Below, piece after piece: positions 20,735 through 31,515 of a DNA stretch of 64,000 nt; the stretch's first letter is position 1; each line of letters opens with the position of its first letter. Below the pieces are notes generated by a model. That model had not been told where the DNA came from. It saw only the letters and a list, made by a program, of their open reading frames with translations, and did not search any database. Both the position numbers and the translations under genes were made by a program. Origin of the DNA: Renibacterium sp. (GTDB taxonomy: Bacteria; Actinomycetota; Actinomycetes; Actinomycetales; Micrococcaceae); contig JAFOLH010000001.1 in the NCBI GenBank assembly GCA_017419405.1, positions 620,001-684,000 of the forward strand, written 5' to 3'.

Positions 20735-20749
20735 AGGGGGCATCGGCAC

Positions 20750-21361
20750 ATGAGCAACTCTCCGCAGGAAAAGTCCACCGTGGCACACGGCAGGACGGTC
20801 CTGGGCAGCGCTGACATCGACCGTGCACTGACGCGCATCGCGCATGAGATTTTGGAATCCAACAAAGGTTCCGAGGGATTGGTCCTGTTGGGCATCCCAC
20901 GGCGCGGCTATCCGCTGGCGCAACGTCTGGCCCGCAAAATCGCCCTCGCCGAACCGTCCGTCGATCCGGACCGCATCGTCGGCCAACTCGACGTCACGAT
21001 GTTCCGCGACGATCTGGCCCGGCAGCCGACCAGAGCCCCGCAGCGCACCGCCCTGCCGGCGTCGGGCATCGACGACAAAGTAGTGGTCCTGGTCGACGAC
21101 GTGCTGTATTCCGGGCGGACGATCCGGGCAGCACTCGATGCCCTGGTGGACCTGGGCCGCCCGCGGATCGTCCGGCTCGCAGTCCTGGTGGACCGCGGAC
21201 ACCGGGAACTCCCGATTCGCGCCGACCACGTCGGCAAGAACCTGCCGACCTCATCGAGCGAGCGGGTCTGGGTCCGGCTCACCGAGACCGACGGCGGCGA
21301 AGAGCAGGTTTCGATCCAAGGCGCCGGGCCGCTCGCGGACGCTGCGGAGCTACCGCGATGA
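20750..21361 (+). CDS. pyrR: PyrR: pyr operon regulator / uracil phosphoribosyltransferase
   Basis: The 203-residue protein is an RNA-binding attenuation regulator with the phosphoribosyltransferase fold. The PRPP loop [18 protein letters not shown] is near residues 110-128, and the N-terminal [13 protein letters not shown] block is conserved. The start at 20750 gives MSNSPQEKS and has GGGAAGGGGG about 10 nt upstream; an in-frame codon at 20723 lies inside the predicted PyrR-binding loop. It heads the pyr operon and its stop overlaps pyrB by 4 nt (ATGA). A matching RNA target is seen just upstream. Confidence 0.95.
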   Translation: MSNSPQEKSTVAHGRTVLGSADIDRALTRIAHEILESNKGSEGLVLLGIPRRGYPLAQRLARKIALAEPSVDPDRIVGQLDVTMFRDDLARQPTRAPQRTALPASGIDDKVVVLVDDVLYSGRTIRAALDALVDLGRPRIVRLAVLVDRGHRELPIRADHVGKNLPTSSSERVWVRLTETDGGEEQVSIQGAGPLADAAELPR

Positions 21362-22386
21362 GGCACCTGCTCTCCACCCATGACCTGAGCCGCGGCGCGG
21401 CAATCCAGATCCTGGACACTGCGGAGGAAATGGCGGCGGTGACCGAACGCGAGGTCAAGAAACTCCCGGCATTGCGCGGCCGTACCGTGGTCAACCTCTT
21501 TTTCGAAGACTCCACCCGAACCCGGATTTCCTTCGAGGCGGCGGCGAAGCGGCTCAGCGCAGACGTGATCAATTTCGCCGCGAAAGGCTCCTCGGTTTCC
21601 AAAGGCGAATCGCTCAAAGACACGGCCCAGACCCTGGAGGCGATGAGTGCGGATGCCGTGGTGATCCGGCACGGTTCCTCGGGCGCCCCGCAGCGATTGG
21701 CCGACTCAGGCTGGATCGACGCCGCGGTGATCAACGCCGGCGACGGCACCCACGAACATCCCACCCAGGCATTGCTGGACGCGTTCACGATGCGCCGCCA
21801 CTGGTCGGCACTGCGCGGGATCGGTTCGACCGGCAGCGATGTCGCCGGGTTGCGGATCGCGATCGCCGGCGACGTGCTGCATTCCCGGGTGGCGCGGTCC
21901 AACGTCTGGCTGTTGCACACCCTGGGCGCCGAAGTGACGCTGGTGGCTCCGCCGACGCTGCTGCCGCTGGGTGTGGAAACCTGGCCTTGCCGGGTCAGTT
22001 ACCACCTGGACGAAACCCTGGAAACCGGCGTCGACGCGGTCATGATGCTGCGCGTGCAGGGCGAACGGATGCACGCTGCCTTCTTCCCCTCGGAACGCGA
22101 GTACTCCAGGCGCTGGGGGTTCGACGATGCCCGGCTGGCACGGCTCGACGCGCTGGGCCTCAAGGACACCATCATCATGCATCCTGGCCCGATGAACCGT
22201 GGCCTGGAGATCTCCTCCGCGGCCGCCGATTCGCCCCGGTCGACCGTGCTCGAACAAGTGCGAAACGGCGTTTCGGTCCGGATGGCCGCGCTGTACCTGC
22301 TGCTCAGCGGCGGGCTCGGCGACCATCCTCCGGCCGATTCCGGCCGGACCCTGGACAACAGCAACCGGCGGGAGGCCGATTCATGA
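21358..22386 (+). CDS. pyrB: Aspartate carbamoyltransferase catalytic subunit
   Basis: The 342-residue enzyme joins carbamoyl phosphate and aspartate, the committed step of pyrimidine synthesis. The carbamoyl-phosphate motif [12 protein letters not shown] lies near residues 49-60 and [11 protein letters not shown] near 131. No regulatory pyrI gene is nearby, as expected where PyrR controls expression. The ATG overlaps the pyrR stop and the TGA overlaps the pyrC start. The C terminus carries a short hydrophilic extension ([15 protein letters not shown]) beyond the family core. Confidence 0.96.
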   Translation: MRHLLSTHDLSRGAAIQILDTAEEMAAVTEREVKKLPALRGRTVVNLFFEDSTRTRISFEAAAKRLSADVINFAAKGSSVSKGESLKDTAQTLEAMSADAVVIRHGSSGAPQRLADSGWIDAAVINAGDGTHEHPTQALLDAFTMRRHWSALRGIGSTGSDVAGLRIAIAGDVLHSRVARSNVWLLHTLGAEVTLVAPPTLLPLGVETWPCRVSYHLDETLETGVDAVMMLRVQGERMHAAFFPSEREYSRRWGFDDARLARLDALGLKDTIIMHPGPMNRGLEISSAAADSPRSTVLEQVRNGVSVRMAALYLLLSGGLGDHPPADSGRTLDNSNRREADS

Positions 22387-23696
22387 GCGGACAGCGTTAT
22401 CTAATCAGGGGCGCGAAGGCGCTCGGCGGGCAACGGGGTGACCTCCTGGTCGGCGACGGCGTGATCCTGCAAGCCAGCGACCGGGTCGACCCGGCCGGCG
22501 CGGTCGTGATCGATGCGGACGGCCTGGTGGCGCTGCCCGGCCTGGTCGATCTGCACACCCATTTGCGGGAGCCCGGCCGGGAAGACGCCGAAACCGTGCT
22601 CACCGGGTCCCAGGCGGCGGCCAGGGGCGGATTCACCGCGGTCCACGCGATGGCCAACAGCGCCCCGGTGGCCGATACCGCCGGAGTCGTCGAACAGGTC
22701 TATTCGCTGGGGCTCGAAGCGGGCTGGACCGAGGTGCGTCCGGTAGGCGCGGTGACCGTCCGTCTGGCGGGCCAACGTCTTGCGGAACTCGGCGCGATGG
22801 CCGATTCCCGGGCCCGGGTCCGGATCTTCTCCGATGACGGAATGTGCGTGTGGGATCCGGTGCTGATGCGCCGGGCGCTGGAGTACGTGAAGGCCTTCGA
22901 CGGCGTGATCGCGCAGCACGCCCAGGAGCCGCGGCTCACCGAGGGGGCGCAGATGAACGAGGGCGCGGTGTCCTCGGTGCTCGGTTTGCAGGGCTGGCCC
23001 GCGGTGGCCGAGGAAAGCATCATCGCCCGGGATGTGCTTTTGGCCCAGCACGTGGATTCCCGTCTGCATGTCTGCCATGTCTCGACTGCGGGCAGTGTGG
23101 ATATCATCCGTTGGGCGAAGGCCAAGGGGATCAAGGTCACCGCCGAGGTCACTCCGCACCACTTGCTGCTCACCGATGAATTGGTGCGCAGCTATGATCC
23201 GGTGTACAAAGTCAATCCGCCGTTGCGCACCGGAGAGGACGTGCAAGCATTGCGGGAGGCCTTGGCCGACGGCACGATCGACGTGCTCGGCACCGACCAC
23301 GCGCCGCATCCCAGTGAAGCCAAGGAATGCGAGTGGGCGCAAGCGGCGATGGGCATGACCGGTCTGGAGACCGCCCTGTCCGTGGTGCAGCACGCCATGG
23401 TGGAAACCGGCTTGCTGGACTGGTCGGGCGTGGCCCGGATCACTTCGCAGACTCCGGCCGTGATCGGCCAGCTGCCGTGGCAAGGCGGATCATTGCAAGC
23501 CGGCGAACCGGCGAACCTGGTGCTGGTGGATCCGGCGGCGCGCTGGATCGTGGATCCGGGCCGGATGGCGACCAAAGGCCGGAATTCGCCGTTCGCCGGG
23601 CTGGAACTGCCCGGCGCCGTAGTTGCGACCTTCTTCGCCGGTCATCCCACGGTGCTCGACGGAAAGCTGAATTCGCCGGCCGGGGCCGGTGCCTGA
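22383..23696 (+). CDS. pyrC: Dihydroorotase
   Basis: This amidohydrolase-fold enzyme (437 residues) closes carbamoyl aspartate to dihydroorotate. The metal-binding [10 protein letters not shown] lies near residue 56, further His ligands occur in [10 protein letters not shown] and TPHHLLL, and GTDHAPH near 304 carries the catalytic Asp. It is the longer class used by Gram-positive bacteria. The start overlaps pyrB by 4 nt (ATGA) and the stop overlaps the next gene by 1 nt. Confidence 0.96.
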   Translation: MSGQRYLIRGAKALGGQRGDLLVGDGVILQASDRVDPAGAVVIDADGLVALPGLVDLHTHLREPGREDAETVLTGSQAAARGGFTAVHAMANSAPVADTAGVVEQVYSLGLEAGWTEVRPVGAVTVRLAGQRLAELGAMADSRARVRIFSDDGMCVWDPVLMRRALEYVKAFDGVIAQHAQEPRLTEGAQMNEGAVSSVLGLQGWPAVAEESIIARDVLLAQHVDSRLHVCHVSTAGSVDIIRWAKAKGIKVTAEVTPHHLLLTDELVRSYDPVYKVNPPLRTGEDVQALREALADGTIDVLGTDHAPHPSEAKECEWAQAAMGMTGLETALSVVQHAMVETGLLDWSGVARITSQTPAVIGQLPWQGGSLQAGEPANLVLVDPAARWIVDPGRMATKGRNSPFAGLELPGAVVATFFAGHPTVLDGKLNSPAGAGA

Positions 23697-24199
23697 TGGA
23701 GTATCTGTGGCCCACGCTGTTCGCGATCGCCTTGGTGCTGGCGATCTTCGCGCTGATGGCTGCCGGGTGGCGCAGCCGCAAACGTGCCCAAGCAGCTTTC
23801 CCGGAGCTCCCGGCGGTTCCGGAACTGGCCGATGCCGGTTTGACGATCCCCGGGCAATACGTGTCGACGACCAAAGCCGGCGATTGGCTGGACCGGATTG
23901 CCGTGCACGGTCTGGGCGTACGCTCCGGCGCCGAACTGGAACTGCATCCGGAAGGCATTCTGCTCCAGCGCTCCGGCGGCGTCCCGCTGTTCCTGGCCCG
24001 GGAGTCCATCGAAGAGATCCGGACCGAAGGCGGGATGGCCGGGAAGTTCGTGGAGAAGGACGGCTTGGTGGTGCTCACCTGGCGGCTGGGCGAAGAACTG
24101 CTCGATACCGGCTTCCGGACCAGGAAAGCCGAGGACCGCAGCCGCTTGTTGGCTGCGCTCGAAGAATTGACCCGGACCAATACCGAAAAGAACGGCTGA
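23696..24199 (+). CDS. Small membrane protein of the pyr operon (PH-like)
   Basis: The 167-residue protein begins with one membrane segment ([20 protein letters not shown]) followed by a basic stop-transfer stretch (RSRKRAQ) and a soluble beta-rich domain of about 120 residues that looks PH-like ([34 protein letters not shown]). It starts within the pyrC stop codon and ends 1 nt before carA, so it is an integral operon member. Mycobacterium tuberculosis also has a small membrane protein between pyrC and carA (Rv1382), so the position is conserved across actinobacteria. Its function is unknown. Confidence 0.85.
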   Translation: MEYLWPTLFAIALVLAIFALMAAGWRSRKRAQAAFPELPAVPELADAGLTIPGQYVSTTKAGDWLDRIAVHGLGVRSGAELELHPEGILLQRSGGVPLFLARESIEEIRTEGGMAGKFVEKDGLVVLTWRLGEELLDTGFRTRKAEDRSRLLAALEELTRTNTEKNG

Positions 24200-24200
24200 G

Positions 24201-25460
24201 ATGACGAATAGCCCAGTAGACCTTGATCCAGTGAACCAGCCGAAGGCCGTCCTGGTCCTCGAAGACGGCACCCTGTTCCACGGCCAGCCCTACGGCGCCA
24301 TCGGAACAGCCCTCGGCGAGGCGGTGTTCGCCACCGGAATGACCGGGTACCAGGAGACGATCACTGACCCGTCCTACGCCCGGCAACTGGTGGTGCAGAC
24401 CGCTCCGCACATCGGGAACACCGGAGTCAACGACGAGGACGCAGAATCCCGCAAGATCTGGGTTTCCGGTTACATCGTGCGGGATGCGGCCCGCCGGCCG
24501 TCGAACTGGCGCGCGCAACGCAGCCTCGACAAGGAACTGATCGCCCAGGGCATCATCGGGATCCAAGGCGTCGACACCCGGGCAGTGACCCGGCATCTGC
24601 GGGAACGCGGTGCGATGCGCGCTGCGATCTTCTCCGGAGCCGCGGCCGAAAGACCGGTCGACGAGCTGCTCGCCCAGGTCCGGGCCAGCGCACCGATGGA
24701 AGGGGCGAAGCTTGCCGAAGAGGTCAGCGTGCACGAAGCCTATGTCGTGGAGCCGGCCGAGCACGGCTGGACCGGGCCGGTCAAACACACGGTGGCAGCC
24801 TTGGACCTGGGCATCAAAGCGATGACCCCGCAGCGTTTCGCGGAGCGCGGCGTACGCGTCCACGTGCTGCCGGCGAGCGCCACGCTGGCGGACATCCGGG
24901 CGGTTGCGCCGGACGGCGTTTTCATGTCGAACGGTCCCGGAGATCCGGCGACCGCGGACGACCAGGTCCGGGTTTTGCGCGAAGTCCTGGATGCCAAACT
25001 GCCGTTCTTCGGCATCTGCTTCGGCAATCAGATCCTCGGCCGGGCGCTGGGCTTCGGCACCTACAAGCTGCGCTACGGGCACCGTGGAATCAATCAACCG
25101 GTGCTGGACCGGGCCACCGGCAAAGTCGAAATCACCTCGCAGAACCACGGGTTCGCGGTGGATGCACCGAAGGAACGGATCAGCGATGCCCCGGAGGCGC
25201 GCTTCGGCCGGGTCGAAGTCAGCCACATCAGCCTCAACGACAATGTCGTGGAAGGATTGCGCTGCCTCGACGTGCCGGCGTTCTCGGTGCAATACCACCC
25301 CGAGGCCGCGGCGGGGCCGCATGATTCGGCCTACCTCTTCGACCGGTTCATCGAACTGATGTCGAGCACCCCGAAACCCGGCGCCGACGGCGCCGACCAG
25401 GATTCCACGCACGGCGAGATGCAGGCTGCCGGCTCTACGCAGGACAAGGACGCGAAGTAA
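24201..25460 (+). CDS. carA: Carbamoyl-phosphate synthase, small (glutaminase) subunit
   Basis: CarA (419 residues) hydrolyses glutamine and passes ammonia to CarB. The N-terminal CPSase domain ([33 protein letters not shown]) precedes a class I glutaminase with the nucleophile Cys in [12 protein letters not shown] near residue 272 and the His/Glu pair in QYHPEA near 355. GICFGNQ has Asn where many homologues have His. A 40-residue Asp/Gly/Ser-rich tail follows the core. The TAA overlaps the carB ATG by 1 nt. Confidence 0.96.
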   Translation: MTNSPVDLDPVNQPKAVLVLEDGTLFHGQPYGAIGTALGEAVFATGMTGYQETITDPSYARQLVVQTAPHIGNTGVNDEDAESRKIWVSGYIVRDAARRPSNWRAQRSLDKELIAQGIIGIQGVDTRAVTRHLRERGAMRAAIFSGAAAERPVDELLAQVRASAPMEGAKLAEEVSVHEAYVVEPAEHGWTGPVKHTVAALDLGIKAMTPQRFAERGVRVHVLPASATLADIRAVAPDGVFMSNGPGDPATADDQVRVLREVLDAKLPFFGICFGNQILGRALGFGTYKLRYGHRGINQPVLDRATGKVEITSQNHGFAVDAPKERISDAPEARFGRVEVSHISLNDNVVEGLRCLDVPAFSVQYHPEAAAGPHDSAYLFDRFIELMSSTPKPGADGADQDSTHGEMQAAGSTQDKDAK

Positions 25461-28400
25461 TGCCCAAGAGAGACGATTTGAAATCAGTCCTGGTCATCGG
25501 CTCCGGCCCGATCGTGATCGGACAGGCCGCGGAGTTCGACTATTCGGGAACCCAAGCGCTGCGTGTTCTGAAGGAAGAGGGCCTGCGGGTCATCCTGGTG
25601 AACTCGAACCCGGCCACCATCATGACCGACCCGGAGTTCGCCGATGCGACCTACGTCGAGCCGATCACTCCGGAGGTCGTGGCGAAGATCATCGCCAAGG
25701 AACGCCCGGATGCGATCCTGCCCACCCTGGGCGGGCAGACTGCCTTGAACACCGCGATCGCTCTGGACAAGAACGGGGTATTGGAGAAGTACGACGTCGA
25801 GCTCATCGGGGCCAACATCGCGGCCATCGAGCTCGGTGAAGACCGGGAGAAATTCAAGGGCGTGGTGGAGCGCTGCGGGGCGGAATCCGCCCGTTCGCAC
25901 ATCGTGCACAGCATGCCGGAGGCTTTGGCCGCTGCGGCCGATCTGGGCTACCCCTTGGTGGTCCGGCCGTCCTTCACGATGGGCGGCCTGGGCTCCGGAC
26001 TGGCCTACAACGAGCAGGACCTGCACCGGATCGCCGGTGCCGGATTGCAATACAGCCCGACCAGTGAAGTGCTGCTCGAAGAGAGCATCCTGGGCTGGAA
26101 AGAATACGAACTCGAGATGATGCGGGACAAGAACGACAACGTCGTGGTGGTCTGCTCGATCGAAAACTTCGATCCGGTCGGCGTGCATACCGGCGACTCG
26201 ATCACGGTGGCTCCGGCGATGACCTTGACCGACCGGGAGTACCAGAACTTGCGGGACATCTCGATCGCGGTGATCCGGGAAGTGGGCGTGGACACCGGCG
26301 GCTGCAACATCCAGTTCGCGATCGAACCGGATACCGGACGGGTCGTGGTGATCGAGATGAACCCCCGGGTCTCCCGTTCCTCGGCCCTGGCCTCCAAAGC
26401 GACCGGCTTCGCGATCGCGAAGATCGCGACCAAGCTTTCGCTCGGTTACACGCTGGACGAGATCCCGAACGACATCACCCAGAAGACCCCGGCCAGCTTC
26501 GAACCGACCCTGGACTACGTGGTGGTCAAGGTCCCGCGTTTCGCTTTCGAGAAGTTCCCGGCGGCGGACGCCACCCTGACCACCACGATGAAGAGCGTCG
26601 GCGAAGCCATGGCGATCGGCCGCAATTTCACCGAGGCCCTGCAGAAGGCGTTGCGTTCCTTGGAACAGAAGGGCAGCCAACTCGATTTCGGCAGCATCAA
26701 TGCGCTCGACGTGCCGGCCCTGGTGGAGGCTGCCAAACGGCCGACCACGGAGCGGCTGGGCCAGGTGCAGCGGGCGCTCTCCGGCGGTGCCACCGTCGAG
26801 GAGCTGTATGCCGCGACCGGAATCGATCCCTGGTTCTTGGACCAATTGCAGCTGCTCAACGAAATCGCGGTCGAGCTGCGCGGCGCCGCGCAGCTGGACG
26901 AGGCGCTGTTGCGCCGGGCGAAACGGCACGGCTTCTCCGATGCGCAGATCGCGGAGCTGACGCATCACGCGGAATCGGTGGTGCGCGGCGTGCGGCAGGC
27001 GCTCGGCGTCCGCCCGGTCTACAAGACGGTGGACACCTGTGCTGCGGAATTCGCCGCCTACACGCCGTACCACTACTCGTCCTATGACTTGGAAGACGAG
27101 ATCGCACTGCACGAGAAGCCCTCGGTGATCATCCTGGGCTCCGGACCGAACCGGATCGGGCAGGGCATCGAGTTCGACTATTCCTGCGTGCACGCCTCGA
27201 TGGCCTTGCGCAAAGCCGGCTATGAAACGGTCATGGTCAATTGCAATCCGGAGACGGTTTCCACCGACTACGACGTCTCCACCCGGCTCTACTTCGAACC
27301 GCTCACACTCGAAGACGTGCTCGAGGTGATCGCCGCCGAGGAGCGCACCGGGGGAGTCCTGGGCGTCTTCGTGCAGCTGGGCGGGCAGACTCCGTTGAAG
27401 CTCGCGCAAGACCTGGCCGACGCCGGGGTGCCGATCCTGGGCACCTCGCCGGAAGCGATCGATCTGGCCGAGCACCGTGGCCAGTTCGCCCGGGTTCTGG
27501 AACAGGCCGGATTGGTGGCGCCGAAGAACGGCACTGCGGTTTCCTTCGAAGACGCCAAGCGGGTCGCCGACGAGATCGGGTACCCGGTGCTGGTCCGGCC
27601 GTCCTATGTGCTGGGCGGCCGGGGCATGGAGATCGTCTACGACGAGGCGAATCTTTCCCGCTACATCAGCAACGCCACGGAAATCACGCCGGATCACCCG
27701 GTGCTGATCGACCGGTTCCTGGAAGATGCGATCGAGATCGACGTCGATGCGCTTTTCGACGGCAAAGACATGTACCTCGGCGGAGTCATGGAGCACATCG
27801 AAGAAGCCGGCATCCATTCCGGGGATTCGGCCTGCGTGTTGCCGCCGATCACCCTGGGCAAAGCCGTGGTGGACCGGGTGCGCGAAGCGACCCGGGCGAT
27901 CGCGGAGGGCGTGGGGGTGCGCGGTCTGATCAACATCCAATTCGCCCTCGCCTCGGACATCCTGTACGTGCTCGAAGCCAACCCAAGGGCCTCCCGGACG
28001 GTCCCGTTCGTCTCGAAGGCGACCGGGGTGCAGCTGGCCAAGGCCGCGGCGTTGATCGGCACCGGCGTGACGATCAACCAATTGCGCACCGCGTACAAAA
28101 TGATCCCCCCGGTGCCGGGCCAGCCGGGCTCCTTCGACGGCGGTTCATTGCCGCTGGGCGCTCCGGTGGCGGTGAAGGAAGCGGTGCTGCCGTTCAGCCG
28201 CTTCCGGACCCCCGAAGGCGCGGTGGTGGATTCGCTGCTCGGCCCGGAAATGCGCTCCACCGGTGAGGTGATGGGCATCGACATGCATTTCGACACGGCT
28301 TTCGCGAAAAGCCAGGCCGCTGCGAACAACGCTTTGCCGACCGAAGGCAAGGTCTTCGTTTCGGTGGCCAACCGGGACAAACGGGCGGTGATCATGGCGG

Positions 28401-28801
28401 TGAAGCTGTTGGCCGATTTGGGCTTCGAAATCGTCTCCACGGGCGGCACCGCCGATGTGCTGCGGCGCAATGGCATCCAGTCCACGACCGTGCGCAAGGT
28501 CGCCGAGGGTGCCGGCGCGGACGGCGAGGGCACGATCACCGATCTGATCATCGCCGGCGAGATCGACATGGTCTTCAACACGCCGACCGGCGGCGAAGCG
28601 CGTGGCGACGGATATGAAATCCGGGCTGCCGCGACGTCGATCGGGATTCCCTGCATCACCACGGTGGCCGAGTTCAACGTCGCGGTGCTGGCGATCGAAG
28701 CGATGCGCAGTTTCGAATGGAATGTTTCCAGTCTGCAGGAACACGCGAAAACGCTGCTCGAAGCAGTAGCCGCTGCGGCACCGGAGCCGGGCAATGCCTG
28801 A
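25460..28801 (+). CDS. carB: Carbamoyl-phosphate synthase, large subunit
   Basis: CarB (1113 residues) makes carbamoyl phosphate for pyrimidines and arginine. Two homologous ATP-grasp halves are visible, starting with [21 protein letters not shown] near residue 10 and [20 protein letters not shown] near 555, each followed by its ATP-grasp core ([24 protein letters not shown]). The C-terminal MGS-like regulatory domain ([23 protein letters not shown]) occupies the last 150 residues. It shares 1 nt with carA and 8 nt with pyrF. Length and motif order are normal. Confidence 0.98.
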   Translation: MPKRDDLKSVLVIGSGPIVIGQAAEFDYSGTQALRVLKEEGLRVILVNSNPATIMTDPEFADATYVEPITPEVVAKIIAKERPDAILPTLGGQTALNTAIALDKNGVLEKYDVELIGANIAAIELGEDREKFKGVVERCGAESARSHIVHSMPEALAAAADLGYPLVVRPSFTMGGLGSGLAYNEQDLHRIAGAGLQYSPTSEVLLEESILGWKEYELEMMRDKNDNVVVVCSIENFDPVGVHTGDSITVAPAMTLTDREYQNLRDISIAVIREVGVDTGGCNIQFAIEPDTGRVVVIEMNPRVSRSSALASKATGFAIAKIATKLSLGYTLDEIPNDITQKTPASFEPTLDYVVVKVPRFAFEKFPAADATLTTTMKSVGEAMAIGRNFTEALQKALRSLEQKGSQLDFGSINALDVPALVEAAKRPTTERLGQVQRALSGGATVEELYAATGIDPWFLDQLQLLNEIAVELRGAAQLDEALLRRAKRHGFSDAQIAELTHHAESVVRGVRQALGVRPVYKTVDTCAAEFAAYTPYHYSSYDLEDEIALHEKPSVIILGSGPNRIGQGIEFDYSCVHASMALRKAGYETVMVNCNPETVSTDYDVSTRLYFEPLTLEDVLEVIAAEERTGGVLGVFVQLGGQTPLKLAQDLADAGVPILGTSPEAIDLAEHRGQFARVLEQAGLVAPKNGTAVSFEDAKRVADEIGYPVLVRPSYVLGGRGMEIVYDEANLSRYISNATEITPDHPVLIDRFLEDAIEIDVDALFDGKDMYLGGVMEHIEEAGIHSGDSACVLPPITLGKAVVDRVREATRAIAEGVGVRGLINIQFALASDILYVLEANPRASRTVPFVSKATGVQLAKAAALIGTGVTINQLRTAYKMIPPVPGQPGSFDGGSLPLGAPVAVKEAVLPFSRFRTPEGAVVDSLLGPEMRSTGEVMGIDMHFDTAFAKSQAAANNALPTEGKVFVSVANRDKRAVIMAVKLLADLGFEIVSTGGTADVLRRNGIQSTTVRKVAEGAGADGEGTITDLIIAGEIDMVFNTPTGGEARGDGYEIRAAATSIGIPCITTVAEFNVAVLAIEAMRSFEWNVSSLQEHAKTLLEAVAAAAPEPGNA

Positions 28802-29669
28802 GCAACCGTCGGCTGCGGAGGGGTTCGGCGCCCGGCTGGCAGCGCTGATCGCGGAACGCGGCCAGCTGTGCGTCGGCATCGACCCGCATCCGGCCCTGTT
28901 GCAGACCTGGGACCTGCCGGACACCGCTCGCGGGGCGCGGGATTTCAGCTTGCGGATCCTGGAGGCATCGACCGGTCTGGTACCGGCGGTGAAACCGCAG
29001 GTCGCGCTGTTCGAACGGTTCGGTTCGGCCGGGTTCCTGGTCTTGGAGGAACTGCTCGGTGCGGCTCGGGATGCCGGCGTGCTCAGCGTCGCGGACGCCA
29101 AACGCGGCGACATCGGTTCGACCATGGCCGCTTATGCGCTGGCCTGGCTGGACGACGAATCGACCTTGGCCGCGGATGCGGTGACGTTGAGCCCGTACTT
29201 GGGCTTCGAGTCCCTGCGGCCGGCACTCGATCTGGCCGCCGCACAGGGCCGCGGCGTGTTCGTGCTGGGGCTGACCTCGAATCCGGAAGGCGCAGCCGTG
29301 CAGCATGCCGGTGGTTCGACGGCCGGAGAATCGGTGGCGGCCCGGATCGTCGCTGCTGCCACCGCGGAGAACCGTGCCGAAATGGCACGGAGCGGCACTG
29401 CTTTGGGTTCAACCGGACTGGTGATCGGCGCTACGGTCGGCACCGCGGTCCGCGATTTGGGCCTTGACCTGACCGCGGTCCGCGGCCCGATTCTGGCTCC
29501 CGGGCTAGGTGCGCAAGGCGCTACCGGCGCAGATCTGCGGGCCCTTTTCGGCACCGCATTCGACCAGGTGCTGGCAACGTCGAGCCGTGGCATCGGGATG
29601 GCCGGTCCGGATCTGACGGAGCTCCGCAAAGCGATCCTGGCCGCCACGGCGGATCTCCGCGGGGCATAA
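28794..29669 (+). CDS. pyrF: Orotidine 5'-phosphate decarboxylase (type 2)
   Basis: PyrF (291 residues) converts OMP to UMP. It is of the longer type 2 found in actinobacteria: the catalytic block is [15 protein letters not shown] near residue 100, with the substrate-binding [11 protein letters not shown] near 25 and [15 protein letters not shown] near 236. The ATG overlaps the carB 3' end by 8 nt. It closes the operon, which lacks pyrD and pyrE; these must lie elsewhere. The stop is followed at once by a long hairpin. Confidence 0.95.
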   Translation: MPEQPSAAEGFGARLAALIAERGQLCVGIDPHPALLQTWDLPDTARGARDFSLRILEASTGLVPAVKPQVALFERFGSAGFLVLEELLGAARDAGVLSVADAKRGDIGSTMAAYALAWLDDESTLAADAVTLSPYLGFESLRPALDLAAAQGRGVFVLGLTSNPEGAAVQHAGGSTAGESVAARIVAAATAENRAEMARSGTALGSTGLVIGATVGTAVRDLGLDLTAVRGPILAPGLGAQGATGADLRALFGTAFDQVLATSSRGIGMAGPDLTELRKAILAATADLRGA

Positions 29670-29673
29670 AAAA

Positions 29674-29726
29674 TTGCGTGTCGCGATCGGCGCCCCGATT
29701 CGAGGGGTGCCGATCGCGACACGCAA
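29674..29726. terminator. 23-bp inverted repeat between pyrF and the MFS gene
   Basis: Arms 29674-29696 and 29704-29726 pair over 23 bp with one G-U type mismatch and a 7-nt loop (GATTCGA). It begins 5 nt after the pyrF stop and ends 18 nt before the convergent MFS stop. AAAA precedes the left arm, so transcripts from the minus strand end the stem in TTTT. A bidirectional terminator is likely. Confidence 0.78.
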
Positions 29727-29743
29727 CGGTGGCCTTGCCTGGC

Positions 29744-31231
29744 TCAGTGCGTTGCTTCGGCGTTCTCCGGTTTGCTGATGAAGAAACCGATCACGATGTT
29801 CACCGTGAACAGGATCGCGCCGATCATGAATGCGGCCCGGATGCCGCCTGCAGTGGCTACCTCCAGGCTGGCTCCGCTGCTGGTCAGGCCCGCAGTCGTC
29901 GAACTCATCACCGCAATGAACAGCGCGGTGCCCGCAGCGCCGGCCACCTGCTGGACCGTGCCGACCGTCGCGGAACCGTGGGAATACAACTTCGGTTCCA
30001 GCGAAGACAGCCCTGCGGTGAACAGCGGGGTGAAGGTCAAGCCCAGACCAAGGCTCAGCAACATGTGCATGGCGAGCACATAGTAGGGCGAGGTGGTGGC
30101 GCTGACCGTGGCGAGAAGCCACAGCGACGCGGTCACCACTATGGTGCCCGGAACGATCAGCGGCCGGGGACCGTACTTGTCGTAGAGCCGGCCGACGATC
30201 GGGGCGGAAAGCCCCATCAGCAATCCGCCCGGCAAGAGCAGCAAGCCGACCCACAGGTTTTCCACGTGCAGCACCTTCTGCAGGTAGATCGGCAACAAGA
30301 TGATGGTGCCGAAGAGCGCCATCATGGCGATCATCATCATCACCACGGTCGCGGTGAACGAACCGTTCCGGAAAGTCCGCAGATCCAGCAGGGCCTCGTC
30401 CTTGCGCTGCAGCCGGAGCTGCCGGAAGACGAATCCGGCCAAAGCCGCGATGCCGACGGCCAGCGAGATCACCAGTACCCAGGCCGAACCGCCGGCGCTG
30501 CTGTGCGCCATCTGGCTCAGACCGAAGACCAGGCCGCTGAAACCGAAAGCGGACAGCACCACTGACGTCAGGTCCAGCGGAGCATGCCCGGGCTCATTGA
30601 CATTGCGCACCCAGCGGATGCCCACAGCGAGCATGATCAAAGCGATCGGCAAGACCACGCCGAACATCCAACGCCAGGAGCCGAGGCTGAGGATCACCCC
30701 GGCGATGGTCGGGCCGATCGCCGGCGCCACCGAAATCACGATGCTGATATTGCCCATGGTGCGGCCGCGGGATTCTGCCGGGACCAGCTGCATGATCGTG
30801 GTCATCAACAACGGCATCATGATCGCGGTTCCACTGGCCTGGATGATCCGGGCGATCAGCAGCACGCTGAAACCGGGGGAGACCACGGCCAAGGCGGTGC
30901 CGATGCTGAACAGGGTCATGGCGAGGATGAAGACCTGGCGGGTGGTCAGCCGTTGCAGCAGGAAGCCCGTGGTCGGGATGATCACCGCCATGGTCAGCAT
31001 GAACGAGGTGGAGAGCCATTGCACGGTCGATTCGTCGATGCGCAAATCGTTCATCAGCGGCACCAGGGCGACGTTCATGATGGTCTCGTTCAAGAACACC
31101 ACGAAGGTGGCCGCGAGCAGCAAATAGATGACCTGGTTGTTCCGGCGTTTCAGATCGGCACCGTTCAACGGTGCTGTGTCCGGGCTGGTCGAACGTGGAC
31201 TAGGCGGGTGGTTTTGCGTGGTTTCAGTCAT
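29744..31231 (-). CDS. DHA2-family MFS drug exporter
   Basis: The 495-residue protein has about 14 hydrophobic segments, the number typical of DHA2 (EmrB/QacA-type) proton-coupled exporters. Family marks include FVVFLNETIMNVALVPLM in segment 1, LLQRLTTRQVFILAM between segments 2 and 3, and the motif C-like PAIGPTIAGVILSLGSWRW in segment 5. A hydrophilic head of about 30 residues precedes segment 1. AAGGGAG lies 7 nt before the ATG. No TetR or MarR regulator is adjacent. The substrate cannot be read from sequence. Confidence 0.9.
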   Translation of the reverse strand: MTETTQNHPPSPRSTSPDTAPLNGADLKRRNNQVIYLLLAATFVVFLNETIMNVALVPLMNDLRIDESTVQWLSTSFMLTMAVIIPTTGFLLQRLTTRQVFILAMTLFSIGTALAVVSPGFSVLLIARIIQASGTAIMMPLLMTTIMQLVPAESRGRTMGNISIVISVAPAIGPTIAGVILSLGSWRWMFGVVLPIALIMLAVGIRWVRNVNEPGHAPLDLTSVVLSAFGFSGLVFGLSQMAHSSAGGSAWVLVISLAVGIAALAGFVFRQLRLQRKDEALLDLRTFRNGSFTATVVMMMIAMMALFGTIILLPIYLQKVLHVENLWVGLLLLPGGLLMGLSAPIVGRLYDKYGPRPLIVPGTIVVTASLWLLATVSATTSPYYVLAMHMLLSLGLGLTFTPLFTAGLSSLEPKLYSHGSATVGTVQQVAGAAGTALFIAVMSSTTAGLTSSGASLEVATAGGIRAAFMIGAILFTVNIVIGFFISKPENAEATH

Positions 31232-31503
31232 GGATCTCCCTTAAGAATCATTGGCACAAGCGATCAGGGGCCACCGGTATTCCCGGCTCGGAGACTTCCG
31301 GAACGGATTGCGATGGATTACCTGGATTGATGTCGGGAAGGCCGCAGGAGCATCGCGCTGTGGCGGAATCCTGGGGCCGGCGTCTGCTTCCGCAAGCGGC
31401 AGCGCGAAGGCGCGCAGCAAGGGAGGCCGCAATCAAATGGTCATAACACGATGATAGACGATCAACCGGCAGGCGTCGACGGTTTTGGCCGGGAAAGCAG
31501 CGG

Positions 31504-31509
31504 TAGGCT
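31504..31509 (+). promoter_or_regulatory. -10 element of a leaderless gene (TAGGCT)
   Basis: TAGGCT is followed by exactly 6 nt (GTGCGC) and the ATG at 31516, the spacing of a leaderless transcript. No Shine-Dalgarno sequence is present. Confidence 0.5.
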
Positions 31510-31515
31510 GTGCGC

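Noticed and set aside
25484-28081. An 865-codon open frame on the minus strand opposite carB
   Set aside because: Same reason: frames opposite high-GC genes stay open by chance. The product is His/Arg/Gly-rich without recognisable domains.
31241-31432. A 63-codon frame ending 9 nt before the MFS gene, possible regulatory leader peptide
   Set aside because: It has a TTG start without a ribosome site, no amino-acid bias suggestive of attenuation and no convincing stems.
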